64,000 bases of DNA, from contig JAJEKV010000026.1 in NCBI GenBank assembly GCA_021234155.1, positions 16,048,283-16,112,282 on the forward strand, read 5' to 3'. Shown one piece after another: positions 1 to 11,534 of this stretch. The stretch's first letter is position 1. The number at the start of each line of letters is the position of its first letter. A program made the translations under genes and the position numbers. The notes beneath the pieces are model-generated. The model saw nothing but the letters and a program-made list of their open reading frames with translations. It was not told the origin of the DNA and made no database searches. Source of the DNA: Isoetes taiwanensis (lineage: Eukaryota; Streptophyta; Lycopodiopsida; Isoetales; Isoetaceae).

Positions 1-929
1 GACTTCTTTCTACTTGTAGGTTTTCCACAAACTCCAGGCTGATTACATGCAGCTGATCTAGGACTTGAAGAATCTGTCTGGTTTCCTGTTGGTGTCTTAT
101 TGATTGGAATTTCTGGCATCACTGGACTGCTCGGATTTCCCGTGTTTACATTATTGTTTGAGTTGGGTAGATCATCAAAGTGGTCTTCAAATGCTGCATC
201 TGTTCCAACAGTTTCAAAGAAAGTGTCATTCATGAAAGATTCTGAGTAATTTGTATGCAAGTCTGCAGCCTCGAAGGCTTCATTCCCAAATTCACCATCA
301 TCACCAACACCTGGTATTGGATTATCTGAGGTAACACCATATTTAACCTCTTCCATTCTGTCATACCACTGCCAAGTTGATGGCTCAGAACCTGTATGGC
401 TACAAGCCTCCTTCTCATCTTTAAATTTAGCTTGCAGCTTATCCCATTTGTTCTTTAGTTGTCTCAGCTCCACTAAACCCCCAACAAAGGGCTGCAATTT
501 GATCATAATTTTCCTCCATTGTGTGTTGGAGAGGTTGAGGGTGCCATTGGTTACCAATTTCATCTCGTTCAGGAGATTGAGGAATGTGGAGACACCCTGA
601 TCTGTCCATTGCACAGGAGACTTCCTATTCTTTGTGTCCATCACTTTCGAATTTTCCTTCTCATGCACAACAATAGCCAGAGAAGAATCGGGTTCTAAAG
701 ATTCACTCACAATATCAGAGGATGCCTGAATTTCGCTCAATACACGCTTGGATCTCTTTTCCTTTGGCTGTCTTGATGATGGAATTGGCTCAGAATTAGT
801 CTCCAATTGCACATCCAAGGAGATCGGGCCTGACATTTTTCGGGTCCTTCTTGGTGCCATTTTTTCAACCCGAGGAGGCACGAAAGGTTTGCTGGTTGCT
901 GGCAAAGCAGATCGAGAGGCCTTAGACAT
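1..929 (-). CDS. Myb/SANT-like DNA-binding domain protein (C-terminus beyond window)
   Basis: The minus-strand frame is open from an ATG at 929 to the left edge, about 309 codons with no stop, so the C-terminus is missing. Residues 1-105 are basic and low-complexity (KEKRSKR near 56-61). Residues 107-200 match the plant Myb/SANT-like trihelix family (Myb_DNA-bind_3 type): QWTDQGVSTFLNLLNEM, then NTQWRKIM, then ELRQLKNKWDKLQAKFK, with the spaced tryptophans of the fold. The tail is acidic and rich in N, D and S. Family members are nuclear DNA-binding proteins, either host regulators or relatives of the Harbinger transposon accessory protein; the sequence does not decide which. A second in-frame ATG lies at codon 24. 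No intron is needed. A MITE sits 159 bp upstream of the start codon. Confidence 0.8.
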   Translation of the reverse strand, partial: MSKASRSALPATSKPFVPPRVEKMAPRRTRKMSGPISLDVQLETNSEPIPSSRQPKEKRSKRVLSEIQASSDIVSESLEPDSSLAIVVHEKENSKVMDTKNRKSPVQWTDQGVSTFLNLLNEMKLVTNGTLNLSNTQWRKIMIKLQPFVGGLVELRQLKNKWDKLQAKFKDEKEACSHTGSEPSTWQWYDRMEEVKYGVTSDNPIPGVGDDGEFGNEAFEAADLHTNYSESFMNDTFFETVGTDAAFEDHFDDLPNSNNNVNTGNPSSPVMPEIPINKTPTGNQTDSSSPRSAACNQPGVCGKPTSRKK

Positions 930-1087
930 CTGAATCCAAATAATTGATTGGGAATAAGGACGACTTAAAACGAAATTGAGGATCAAAACTTAATGTATGA
1001 ATGCACAAACAACAGAATGCAAATGCGTGCGTAATCTGATGAATACCTGGATCGTAATCGGCTTATTGCTTCGAGAAATTGGATACT

Positions 1088-1408
1088 GGGTAAAAGCATG
1101 TTAGGGTGTCCCTTAAAAAGTATTATTTAGTGACAAAAAAGGTACCTAAAAAGGTAGCCAGGACTGGGTACTGGGTACCTGTATAATATCTCAATATAAG
1201 GTATGTTTAGAACTTTTTATATATATATTGATCTTCGATAGCATTATCTTTATCCTATCTTTGAATATTACCATGTCCTTGACTTTTATTTTGGATTTTT
1301 GTATTAGTTTTAATGAAAAGGAAAATGAGAAAGTACCCAGTTCTGAAGTACCTAGTGTATGTACTTTTGCAGGTTCCAAAAGTGGTACACCCTAACATGC
1401 TTTTACCC
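1088..1408. mobile_element. 321-bp MITE with 22-bp terminal inverted repeats
   Basis: The two ends are perfect inverted repeats of 22 bp, beginning GGGTAAAAGCATGTTAGGGT on both strands. TACT lies directly outside both ends (1084-1087 and 1409-1412), a likely target duplication. Looser complementarity continues inward through GGTACC and GGGTAC motifs. It has no coding capacity, as expected of a non-autonomous DNA transposon. The superfamily is uncertain: a 3-bp duplication would suit Harbinger, but 4 bp match here. Confidence 0.8.
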
Positions 1409-1551
1409 TACTCTGAGCAAGAATTGGGCGGCCTTGAAGATCAAGAAGCAGGGGAAATGGCGCCCCTGGTTTTCGGTGTGGGAAACATTTCGGGCAGTTT
1501 TTTCAGGCAGCGAAAATTAAGGCTAATTGTTTGGTTAGTGGGCAATGAAAA

Positions 1552-1618
1552 CGCCCCTAACGGCTGTTAGGGGCGAATCATCTCTCGAGGTGAGAGTTGG
1601 GTTTTCCCACTCTCACCC
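1552..1618. repeat. two adjacent short hairpins
   Basis: Bases 1552-1561 and 1566-1575 form a perfect 10-bp stem (CGCCCCTAAC) with a 4-base loop. A second near-perfect hairpin follows at 1590-1618, with GGTGAGAGT pairing to ACTCTCACC. No gene needs them as a terminator. They lie just before the pyrimidine-rich start of LINE copy I. Confidence 0.5.
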
Positions 1619-2952
1619 ATCTCTCCCATCTCTCCCCCATCTCTCATCTCTCGTATTCTCTCGTATTGTCTCTCGTCATCTCTAAGTCAGCATGTGGCCA
1701 AGGCATCTCTCTCTCTCTCTCTCTCAATCGGTTGAATATGGAAAAGGTTGCTTCACTGGAAGATGTTCTAGCATCTGTAGATATGGTTTTTTTCACAGAG
1801 ACATGGGAACACAAAGAGTATGGCTTGCCAGATATACCGGGTTTCATAATAATGCATTCAGTATGGAACAAAAAAGGGTGGAGATGGCGAGGCTATGGGG
1901 GAATTGCATGCTACATCAGACAGGAGCTTGCACATGCAGTACAGGTGATAAAGAATTCTAAACAATACATATGGGTAAAGGTACCGGGAAAGGGGCAGAA
2001 TATATACTTGGCAGGATGTTATTTCCCACAACTAAAGCAAGAGACATGCAAACTATATGGCTTAGACATGGATGACCCGCTGCAGGCTCTTGAACAAGAC
2101 ATCGCTGGTTTCTTGTCTTCAGGACAAGTGGTGCTCATGGGAGATTTTAATGCTAGAACAGCTCGAAAGCAAGTGGCAATATCAAGTGGGGATGGAGACC
2201 CTATATGGGTGGAACAATTAGATGATATTGAGGTATGTGAAGCTGGATGGAATCGGAGCTCACAGGACCGGGATCCATGGCCCACTCCTATGGGAAATGC
2301 TTTGCTAAGCATGTGTAGTGGCTTGGATCTTCTCATTTACAATGGTACGAGCAGATTTCCAGACACTGATAGGTGCACTTGCCGAGGTAAGAGTGTGGTG
2401 GACTATTTTTTGGCTGCTGCACACTTCGCAGACCAGGTGGTAGACTTGCGAATTTTAGAAGAACGAAGTGAGTCGGATCATGTACCAATCATAGCCAGCT
2501 TTGTGACAACAGTTATGACACACCAGAGACTTGACCACACTGTTCTCGGGAAGATACATGTGGATAATAGAAAAGCAGAATTGTATCTTTCTGCTTTTGA
2601 AAAAAGAATAGAGCATGTTACATGGCCACAGGGGGCAACAGAGATGAGCTCTGTATTGACATCTCTTATATTAGAGACTGCTAAGCAATGCTTTGTGTCA
2701 TCGCGCAGGCAAAAGGGTCTCCCATGCAATGGCTGGTTTGATGCAGAGTGCAAAGAAAAAAGGAGGCGGTACAAAGTAGCACATGGACAGGACAGACTGC
2801 AATGTATTAAAGAGTTCAAAACTCTGGCTAAGAAAAAGAAAAGAGCATTCTTGCAGTGCAAACAGGAAGAGATGGTCCAATCCCGTATGATTTTTGGAAA
2901 AAGCTCAAGCAAGGACGGCATGAAGCACTACAGCTGCAAGCCCAGGATCTGA
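1597..2952 (+). pseudogene. LINE copy I endonuclease domain and linker
   Basis: This 451-codon frame holds the LINE endonuclease, which nicks target DNA to prime reverse transcription. Visible motifs are FFTETWEH (catalytic Glu), MGDFNARTA, VVDYFLAAA and SESDHVPI (catalytic Asp-His). The linker has NGWFDAECKEKRRRYK, a landmark shared by all copies. The usual N-terminal strand with the first Asn is missing; translated CT repeats stand there instead. Near 2880 the frame shifts: the expected continuation (DFWKKLKQGRHEALQ) lies in the frame of 2856-3113. The element is therefore defective. Confidence 0.85.
1608..1727. repeat. CTC/CT-rich low-complexity tract
   Basis: This is a pyrimidine-rich stretch made of repeated TCTCCC, TCTCT and finally a pure CT run at about 1706-1727. 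It runs into the 5' end of LINE copy I, and the serine-leucine string seen in that frame comes from this simple sequence. Confidence 0.7.
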
Positions 2953-3204
2953 TGCATCAAGTGAATAAATTGTATCATGTTGAGAACATTCAAGAAGACA
3001 CGCAAGCTGTTAGGGGGGTTTCACTTTTTCTGTGGAAGATGTTCAGCAAGGGTTACAAAAACTTGCAAACCGGAAGGCGGCAGATTCTCTGGGTTTGGTG
3101 GCCGAACTTCTAAAATGGGCTGGGGAGCGGATGGTCAGTGCTCTAGTGCATCTATTGAATGCAATGGCTAGGGATGGTTTTCCTTCTGAGTGGCAGGTTA
3201 ATAG

Positions 3205-4398
3205 GTGATTCCAATTCACAAAACAGGTGACAAAAGTGACCCCAATAATTTCAGAATGATTATGGTGAGTAATTTATTTGCGAAACTCTACGCATCTATC
3301 ATAGAGTCCAAGATCAGTGGGTGGACTGAAAAGCACAATGTCAGAGCTAAAGGACATGCAGGTTTCAGACCTCGGAGATCTACCATAGACCATCTAGTCA
3401 CATTCCGAGCCATGATAGATGCTGTAAAAGGGAAAAGAAAACCGCTCTTTGCTGCTTTTGTAGACTGCACCAAGGCATTTGACACAGTGTGCAGGAGCAA
3501 TTTGTGGGATAGCTTGGAAAGGATAAATGTGCCAATCGAGTACAGAGATGCAGTGAAGATGTTGTATGAGAAGGTATGGGTGCAACTTTCCTTTCCTTTT
3601 CTTAGTGAATGTAGAGACAAGATTGATAGTAATATTGGAGTCAAGCAGGGGTGTCCGATGTCCCCGACTCTGTTTGGGATATTCATAGATGAGCTGGAGA
3701 AGTGGGTGACAGATTCAGGCGGGGGGGGCACTCCACTAGCAGGGTATGTTATCCCTCTTTTGCTCTACGCTGATGACATTGTTATGATAGCGAGGAGCAA
3801 GGAAGAGATGCAGAAACATCTTGATACCCTGGCGGCCTTTTGTGATGCCAAGGGTTTGCGTGTAAACCTTAGCAAAACCAATGTGGTGATTTTTGGTACA
3901 AATCTGGACAAGAACTATGAGTTTTACTATAAAGATAATCAGGTAGAGATCTCGCCATCCTATAAGTATTTGGGGCTGATTGTGGACAAGCACTTTAGAT
4001 GGAACCAAACCGTGGAACAAAGAGTAAATGGAGGACTCAAAGCCTTTTTTGCAATGCAGAGAAAATGTATAAAAGCAAACATTTGGAAATTCAGTCTGAA
4101 AAAGATGCTCTTCAAAACACTAGTGCAAGCCGTAGCCCTATACGGGTGCGAAGTCTGGGGACCTGGACTACCCCTAGATCAGTGGCAAAGACTGGAAAAA
4201 GTACAGAAGAAATTTCTTCGTGCAGAGCTAGGTGTGAAGGTGCAAACTCCATATGAGATCATGTTGGCCGAATGCGGATTGCTCCCTCTGGAGTGTGAGG
4301 CCCCATGTCAATTTCTCACATACCTATGTAAACTAGGTAACCAGGAGGACGATAGCTTCCCTCGTTTAGCCCTCAAGGAAACTTTTGAGAAAGGTTAG
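3205..4398 (+). pseudogene. LINE copy I reverse transcriptase
   Basis: A 397-codon open frame covers most of a LINE reverse transcriptase. Motifs in order are NNFRMIMVSNLFAKL, GFRPRRSTIDHL, FAAFVDCTKAFDTV (first catalytic Asp), GVKQGCPMSPTLFGIFID, LLLYADDIVMIA (catalytic YADD) and SYKYLGLIVD. Catalytic residues are intact. The frame ends at TAG 4396-4398, exactly where copy II has TGA. Related text continues beyond the stop (YADGMTWLKKWG), so a TGG codon was probably lost. This is the best preserved polymerase domain of the clade in the window. Confidence 0.9.
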
Positions 4399-4410
4399 TA
4401 TGCGGATGGG

Positions 4411-5031
4411 ATGACGTGGCTAAAGAAATGGGGGATTGACATTGCAAACTTGAGCAGTAACAAGGAACGGATAAGAGAATGGGTAGAGGAAACTGTATTA
4501 AATAGAATATGGCACAATTCGGGCACAAAGATGGTTCATTACAGAGAGCTCATGAACCCCCTATTGCGCGAGATGAGCTACCTAAATGAGAATTTATCCA
4601 TAAAAAAGAGACATGCTATCTGCAGAATGAGAATGAGCGCACATCATCTTGAGGTAGAGGTTGGAAGATGGTATCACGGTTGCCCATGAAAGCAATGTGG
4701 TATGTATCGAGGGTATGTGGCTCGAACGAGGTTGAGGACGAAGAACATGTGATCCACGAGATGTCCGCATATCAAAGCGCTTATTGACAGGTTTGATATT
4801 GATGTTCCCAATCTCCTCCTATTTTTTGATATGCCGGCAACTAGGATGGCTAGCTTCCTGCTAGATGTACTACAAATGAGAGAATCACTTTTAAAAATAA
4901 ACAAAGATATTATTGGAGAGGAAGAGGAAAGAGAGCTCGATGACGAGTCACTCGATGCTGAGTGCTTGTCACATGAAGTTGTTTTTATTATGAAACTCTC
5001 TTGGCGTCTAATAGACGCTCAAAAGGCGTAA
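4411..5031 (+). pseudogene. LINE copy I C-terminal region
   Basis: This stretch continues the ORF2 protein after the stop at 4396. It reads MTWLKKWGIDIANL, then RHAICRMRMSAHHLEVEVGR, then shifts frame around 4680 and resumes with MASFLLDVLQMRESLLKI. Other copies have an intact CX2CX9HX4C motif here; in copy I it is split by the frameshift. It ends with WRLIDAQKA before the CACTT tail. Confidence 0.7.
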
Positions 5032-5036
5032 TAATA

Positions 5037-5170
<134 letters not shown>

Positions 5171-5187
5171 CTGCGCGGCCCTATAAA

Positions 5188-6880
5188 ATTGGTTTGATGC
5201 ATCATGCAAGGCAAAAAGAGAAGCGTATAAAAGAGCAAAAGGAACAGATAGAATATGTGGCATTGACTAAATCAAAAAAGAAAAAATATGTATATCAGAG
5301 ACAGAAAGACTTGATAAAAGACACTATAGCAGATCCCAAATGGTTTTGGAAGGAGCTTAAGCCTAAAATGCAGGAGAAGGCTCGCTTGGACCTAATGGCG
5401 CTGATTGGTCAAGTGCGTAAACTCTATCATATGCCAAATGTTAATGAACTCAGTAATATTGAATATTTGCAGGATGCAACGTGATGCTTCACATTGGAAG
5501 ATCTAGAATAAGGGTTAAGTAAGCTTGCCAACGGGAAAGCGGCCGGTGCATTAGGGTTGGTGGCGGAAATGTTTAAATGGGCAGGTAATTCTGTATATAT
5601 AGCATCGTTGTCACTATTTAACTCTGTCTTGGGTGAAGGCTTTCCATGCACTTGGCAACTAAATAGAGTTTTTTCTCTACATAAAAATGGAGATGAAAGT
5701 GATCCAGGGAATTATCGGATGATTTTGGTGAGTAGTCTATATGCCAAGTTATTTGCTGCCATGTTAATTTGTAACTTGAGTGCTTGGACAGAAGAGTATA
5801 ATGTTAGAGCCATTGGGAAGCAGGCTTTAGGCCTAAAAAATCCACAATAGATCACTTGATCTCTTTGCGTCCTATAATCGATTCAATTAAGGGAAAGAAA
5901 AAGCCACTATATGCACTTTTTGTTGACTATACCAAAGTATTCCACACAGGGAAAGAATGGAAACCTTGGGGGTACCAATTGAACTTAGACATCTTTCCCT
6001 TACACTGAACATTGTGCAGAGGTAGTGGAAAGCAACATTGGAGTGAAGCAAGGTTGTCCCTTGTCGCCCACTCTATTTGGTTTGTTTAGACCAATTAGAT
6101 AATTGTATAGCAGAATATGGTGGGGGAGATACTCCATTGTCTAACCATATGGTTTTGTTGATTCTATATGCAGATGGCATGTTTCTTCTTTCTCGCTCAA
6201 TTGCAGGCATGCAAAAGCATTTAGACGCATTAGCCTATTTTTGTGATGAAAAAGGTATGCGGGTAAATATCTCAAAGACTAAGATGATAGTTTTGGGGCA
6301 AATAAAATGGATCACCTTAAATTTTATTACCAAGGAGAACTGGTGGAGATTGTGACTTCATATAAATATTTGGGAATACATGTGGACAAAGGGCATAGTT
6401 GGAATCCTGATGTTGAGCATAGAATAAATGGAGGCTTGAAAACATTATATAGCATGCAGTGTAAAAGTGGAAAAGCAGAAATATGGGATTTCATTCGAAA
6501 CGCACCTTATTTTGTGTGCTTGTACAGACCGATTTGTTATACGGGTGCAAAGTATAGGGTCCAGGGTTATCAGCAGATTCTTGGAGAAAAGTTGAGAAAG
6601 TACAGAAAAAGTTTTTGAGCACTGAATTGGGAACTAAGGCTCAAACCCCATATGATATGTTATTTGTAGAATGTGATATGATGCCATTAGAAAACGGGGC
6701 TCTATGCAGAACGCTTACATACCTTTGTAAGGTACGATTTGATATGGTAGAGAAGTGCTTACCAAGACTAGCTTTAGAAGAGACAAGAAATAAAGGTTGA
6801 TATGCAGATATTGTAGAGTGGATGAGGAAATGGGGCTTAGACGTTCTTCACCTACACGAGAATCGAGCAAATATTAGGAA
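5188..6880 (+). mobile_element. LINE copy II, 5'-truncated, first part
   Basis: It starts abruptly at the WFDA.CK landmark, so the endonuclease is missing, which is typical of 5' truncation during target-primed reverse transcription. Recognisable pieces include WFWKELKPKMQ (5340), MVAEMFKWAGNS (5570), NYRMILVSSLYAKLFA (5713), CDEKGMRVNISKTK (6240) and YKYLGIHVDKGHSWN (6361). At least four frameshifts or stops interrupt the polymerase. It breaks off inside the C-terminal region at about 6880, where copy III is inserted; the remainder is at 11535-12075. Confidence 0.85.
5557..6800 (+). pseudogene. LINE copy II reverse transcriptase remnants
   Basis: Four overlapping frames (5557-5850, 6077-6355, 6307-6618, 6615-6800) together align along copy I. 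The catalytic region reads LILYADGMFLLSRS, so the second Asp of YADD is replaced. The segment around the first catalytic Asp (FVDYTKVFHT) is followed by a deletion relative to copy I. The last frame ends at TGA 6798-6800, at the codon where copy I has TAG. It is non-functional. Confidence 0.8.
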
Positions 6881-7204
6881 GGAAGGAAGGAAGGAAGGTT
6901 CTTTTATCATCCGCGGAGGTCAATCGGCCTATGGGACCCAAATTACACGGGTGCAGTAAGCCCGTTGCTACCCGGATTAAAAACCCCCTTAGGAGGGAAA
7001 AACCGTCAAGCAGACAACAAGCCAACGGCAAAATGTATAAATATACATATACATGAATTCCGGACCTCGTGTAGGCGAGAGGTGAGTCCGCGGATCAAAA
7101 CCTCCGAAGGTAAGAGCCAAGGGATCGAACCGACGGCAATCTTGAAGTAGCTCGTGCGAGGGCGGACCAGTCGCACCAAAGAGAATGTAGCGAGCACGAA
7201 TCGA

Positions 7205-8540
7205 CTATAGGTTGGACAGCTCGGAAGGCATGGCTTTCATCCTCAACAAACCCCGGTGGTGGCAACACCGACAAAGCAAAGCCCCGGGCGCGGCTCTCCC
7301 ACCCACCACCATCTCAAGCCTAAGATGGTGGGCCCCTGCTTCGAATGGGCCAGCGATGATCTGCGCTTCTTCATGGGCAATCGAGAATGCAGGTAGAGCT
7401 GTGGGCCTCCGAACCGGTGGGGTTTTATGTGTTGTTTGTAGTGTGCCATCTTTACACTGTTCGAGCATGGTGGTCCCGGCCGCGCCCGAGAAAACAAGAA
7501 TCCAAGTACCCCCTCGGCCTACCTCGGCCGTGATGGTATGCATCTGGGCGCTTTTAATGCGTCTCACGTTCCGGCGATGCCATTTGGGCTCTCTTGTCCT
7601 TCCAACAAGCCTTGAGTCGTTTGAAGTGGGCTCATCTCCACGCCAAAAAGCCAAGTCGCGGGAGCCGAGTGTAAGCCCATGCTGGCCACCTTCTGGAAAT
7701 AAACAATGTGTCTATGTGTCTCCTGCAACAAGATCTGATATGGAGCTGAGGGCTTGACCCCAAGTGCCCGCGTCAAAAATGCCTTCTGGACCTGCTCTAA
7801 GTCGTTCCAAGTCACCAAAGACACCACCGGCCCCACCCTCGACCTCATCTGGAAGAACTGGCTCCACCAGTGTTCGAACAAATGTTACCGGGTGGCCCCA
7901 AATACAAACTCTGCCACCGTGACTATTGCTTTTGCATTGCGTCTGGCCGCCTTCCAACCTCAAGCGGTCACCCGGCGAATGGATGCATCCCAATACATTG
8001 AGGGACGGAAATTCCACCCCCAGGTACTTGTAGGAATGGGTGTGACCTCTACCATCCGCCTCGATAAGTGGCCCGGGAGGTCTTTGGATGACGATGAGGA
8101 GGATATGAGGGACCACCTTAGTCTTGGCCAGGTTGACACGCATGTCCGCCGCTGGCGAATGTGTGCAAGGCATCTAGGTGTGCCCCGCATGCCCTCCGGT
8201 GTATGGGCCAAGAGGTCCATCATCCGCATAGATGAGCCGCCGATGACCTTGGTGCAAGAGTTGTATACCGCCCCCCATTGGCGGAAGCCGGGCTTCCAAC
8301 CGGTCAATGTAAAGTCCAAAGAGTGTGGGTGAGAGGACAACCTTGCCTAACACCAATGCTAATGGCAAATGACTGTCCCTTCCGTTGCATGCGGCCTATG
8401 CATGCCGGTCACACCTGCCTTTGGATTCACTCTCATCCATAGGGAGCCCCCGGATGGTGCAATCTCGCCCACAACTTTTTCCCGGTAATGCGTGGTCGAA
8501 GCTTTGCAAAGTCCACAAAACAGCGACAGGTCCTCCCGAC
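7205..8540 (-). pseudogene. LINE copy III polymerase, C-terminal half
   Basis: On the minus strand, LSPTLFGLYIDRLEARLP and RLIYADDGP (8174-8368) give the palm motifs, followed by MRVNLAKTKVVPHI and YKYLGVEFP (7712-8173), matching copy I. Upstream, LFCGLCKA (about 8500) corresponds to FAAFVDCTKAFDTV of copy I, with the motif frameshifted. Many frame changes follow toward the 3' end. The sequence is old and non-functional. Confidence 0.75.
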
Positions 8541-10175
8541 CGTGGCGTCCCCTACTGCAGATACGGTGCACTCACCGTATACAAACAGAGTTCATCCCCC
8601 ATACCAGCTCCATGCCGATATGAGGGCCCTCCACATAACACCGCAAATGAACGGGTTCCAGGGGAAGAGTGAAGGGGTCATTTACCCGTCTCCCCGTGGG
8701 GCCTACCTAGGCTGCGAAGCGTAAACATACATGTCGGTATACAATAACATCACATATCCACCTCGAAGGGTGGTCCATCACATCTGCATAGACAAAGATC
8801 GATTAAATACATATGGGAAATCCTACCCCGTGCGGACTCAAAGGGATGACCGGCGGCTTGGGTCTCGAGTTCATTGCGCATGCCAAATTCATGGCAATGG
8901 ATTTGGCTGGCATTAGAACATGGCTTAGGGTTGTCCACTCCATCCGCCCCCCCCCACATTGCACACTTTGCGTAGTAGGTGAAAAGTGTCGGGACCTCGA
9001 TCAGAGGCCGTACGGAGGCATAGCCAAAAAGGGCTATTCCCGGTTTCATCCTCCCAGTTCCGATGGGGCAGGAAGGGATCACTCCCTCCGTGAGGTCTAC
9101 ATGCTGACTCAAGGTGACTAGAGGGCCACCGCCCAGTGTTCGACCAACCCACCGAAAGTGTACACCACTTCACGGGTGTCGAGTCCATGCCCCACCCGCA
9201 CTCGGTGGTGAGCCATTAGACCTAGTCACACAGTGATCCCCTGGTAGGCCTTACACACCCTGAGGGATGGCTTCAAGAGTCGGGACATGAACCTCCTTCT
9301 TAGCCGGTCCCTCCCCCTTCACCCACAACCCGTGTGTGGTTCTTGTGCACCTGAGGCGAATCTATAGTGTGCTAGAGAGGCTACTCTAGGAGCATCTACT
9401 ACCAAGCTTTAGGTCTCTACCCCCCTTCCTAATACAAGGAGTTCATAGAGATACATCATCCATATACATCACAGAAGAACTAAAGAACTATATTTAATCT
9501 ACATCATAGAGTTAGGTTCTTTAGTTAGAGGCTGGTATCTAGAGATCTAGAAGGCTGCTATGGGCAATTTAATAGGCTAAACCTACTGATTCTATGACTG
9601 AAATAGGGTTTAGACTATCTAATTGGCCAAATACCTGATCCTTGAGTGGCTCCTCCTGACCTGAGCTCGACTATCCTGCTGAAACGCTCGAATCAAGGGA
9701 AACTAATGGTGCAATTCCCTCAGGCAGAGTCTGGGAGGCGGTTTTGGCTGTTGAGGCAGCCAAAACAGAGTTCTAAAACCCTAGGAACGAAAATGGGCAA
9801 GTTAGGGTTCTCCTACTTAAATAGGCAAGGGGTTAGGCTAGGGTTTCCAATTATCCCCTTTAGACATGTGGGATAATTGGGAATGGGCCCACTTGCCTTT
9901 AATGGCTAGGTGGCCAAATGTGCCCACATGGAAATGTGTGCACCTAAATGGGCCCACATGGAAATGTGTGCACCTAAATGTGCCCACATGGAAATGTGTG
10001 CACCTTAATAAATGTGCATGTGCACATTAATAAGAAATGCACATACCTAGCAAGTTGCCCCCTAGGGGCTACTAGCCTGACTACACATCGGCACCGCCGT
10101 CGGGGTGCGGTGGCGTGTATCGGATTGCAGCGATGCGATAATGCCCCGGGCCGTGATATCGTGGCGAACGCCACA
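8541..10175 (-). mobile_element. solo LTR inside LINE copy III
   Basis: The minus-strand polymerase frame is interrupted between ALVEDSRVKW (right) and the GREDLSLFC segment (left) by about 1.6 kb that is not LINE. It resembles the LTRs at 17076-18590 and 21046-22644, including the stretch with CCTCGAAGGGTGG and the TAGGTCTCTACCCCC block. The right end matches TG...CA form (GCCACA at 10175), and the left end is TGGCGTCCCC. No primer site or internal region adjoins it, so it is a solo LTR. A clean 5-bp target duplication is not visible, so the ends are approximate. Confidence 0.7.
9917..10005. repeat. 31-bp tandem repeat, about three copies, inside the solo LTR
   Basis: The unit contains CCCACATGGAAATGTGTGCA followed by CCTAAATG and repeats about three times with single-base changes. 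It lies near the start of the LTR as read on its own (minus) strand, where upstream promoter repeats are often found. Confidence 0.85.
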
Positions 10176-11354
10176 ATCCATTTCACCCTGCTATCCTCTA
10201 CCAGGGCCCTGAGTGTGAAGATGTGATCAATGGTCGAATGTCGGGGTCGGAAGCCTACCTGGGTAAGTGCCCTGACTTCCGCTGCCTCTGCCCATCTGGT
10301 TACCTGCTGTTCAAGAATGCCCGCGCACAGCTTGACAAACACTGAGCTGACCATGATGGTTCAGTAATTGGCTGGACAGTGTGGGTCCCCTGCCTTGTAG
10401 ATCGGAACAACCCTGCTTGCGGTCTATGATCGGGAAAAACCCTCTTGCAGCGCCCTGTTGAACAATGCAGCAAGGACGGGCACCATGAGCTGTCCTACCC
10501 ACTTGAGCAACTCCGCTTGCAGGCCATCTAAGTCTGGGTTGCCTTCCCATTAGCCGCGCCATGCCCCTTCGACGCATCTTCTTCTCAGGATCACAAGCGG
10601 TGGGCCATGTTGCGGGGCACATCTGTCCAGTGTTCCCCGGGATCATAAAGGCATTCGCGGTCTTGCTCCCATTGCACTGCCATGTTCCCCGTTCCCGGGT
10701 CGGCTGTCAGCTGCAGAGTACCACTGCGCCCGAAAGTTCTGGTGGGCGTCCCGAGGGCGAACATTTCTCCTTGGTGCTTTGCCGGTACCTTGCCTTTGTT
10801 TCCTTGAGGAAGGCACGGTAATGGCTGGTGGTCCAGCTTCAGCGTGTCCCCGATCCACGATGAGGCCCGAGTGCGCGTTTGCGTTCCTTTACACTTTCCG
10901 GCATCAAACCATACATTCTGCAGCGGGAAGGTTCGCGGCCTCGATCTCGGGCGTGGGGAGGTCTCCCAAAGCACTGCTTTACTGATACTAAGGAGCTCAA
11001 CCAGGTTGGTCGGTTTGCTGCTCCGGCGTGTGGGCCCGCGAATCGCTTCGGAGGGCTTCTGCGAGCATGTCGGCAACCCTCCGCTGCTCCATAATCCAAA
11101 GCGCAACCGGCCGGCAGGTAATGCTATCGAGGGGCCATAGCGGCTGGTCAGGCCAGCTTCACATAGAGTGGGAGGTGATCTCGAGCCGGGCTCCCCCGTC
11201 CCGTGTCGTCCGCGGCGACGTGAAAAATGGTCGACAAGGTGTACATCCCCTGCGCAGCCACTATGACATAATCCACGACACTAGTTCCGCCGCCGGATTG
11301 GCCCTTCTTGCAAGTGTACCCGTGGGAAGAGGGCCATTGTGGTAGGCCATTCAT
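10176..11354 (-). pseudogene. LINE copy III endonuclease end, linker and polymerase N-terminus
   Basis: From right to left on the minus strand the pieces are GGGTSVVDYVIVAA and ARDHLPLYVKLA (end of the endonuclease, 11148-11354), NVWFDAGKCKG (linker landmark, about 10900), and VRALTQVGFRPRHSTIDHIF (polymerase, about 10230). The order and spacing match copy I. Frames change several times. It is joined across the solo LTR to the part at 7205-8540. Confidence 0.75.
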
Positions 11355-11534
11355 ATGAGCAGGTCAAAGATACCGCACATCAGGAGCAATTGTCTGCCGA
11401 AGCGGGTGACCTGACTGTCATCTGAGTGCTGTGTGCAAGCTGCCTCTGTGGGATGCAACTACAACACGTCATCCGCGAGGGGGTCCAGCCGCATGGCTTG
11501 CATGGCCATCTCATTAGAAGGAATTGGAAAGTCC

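Larger units (their letters stand above)
6875..11534 (-). mobile_element. LINE copy III (minus strand), inserted in copy II and split by a solo LTR
   Basis: The minus strand holds the C-terminal endonuclease, linker and polymerase of the same LINE clade. Its 3' end at the left is a run of AAGG units (6875-6898), that is (CCTT)n on its own strand. The 5' end near 11534 lies within the endonuclease region, so it is truncated. Copy II text stops at 6880 and resumes at 11535, placing this as a later insertion. GC content is clearly higher than in copies I and II. A solo LTR occupies 8541-10175. Confidence 0.8.
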
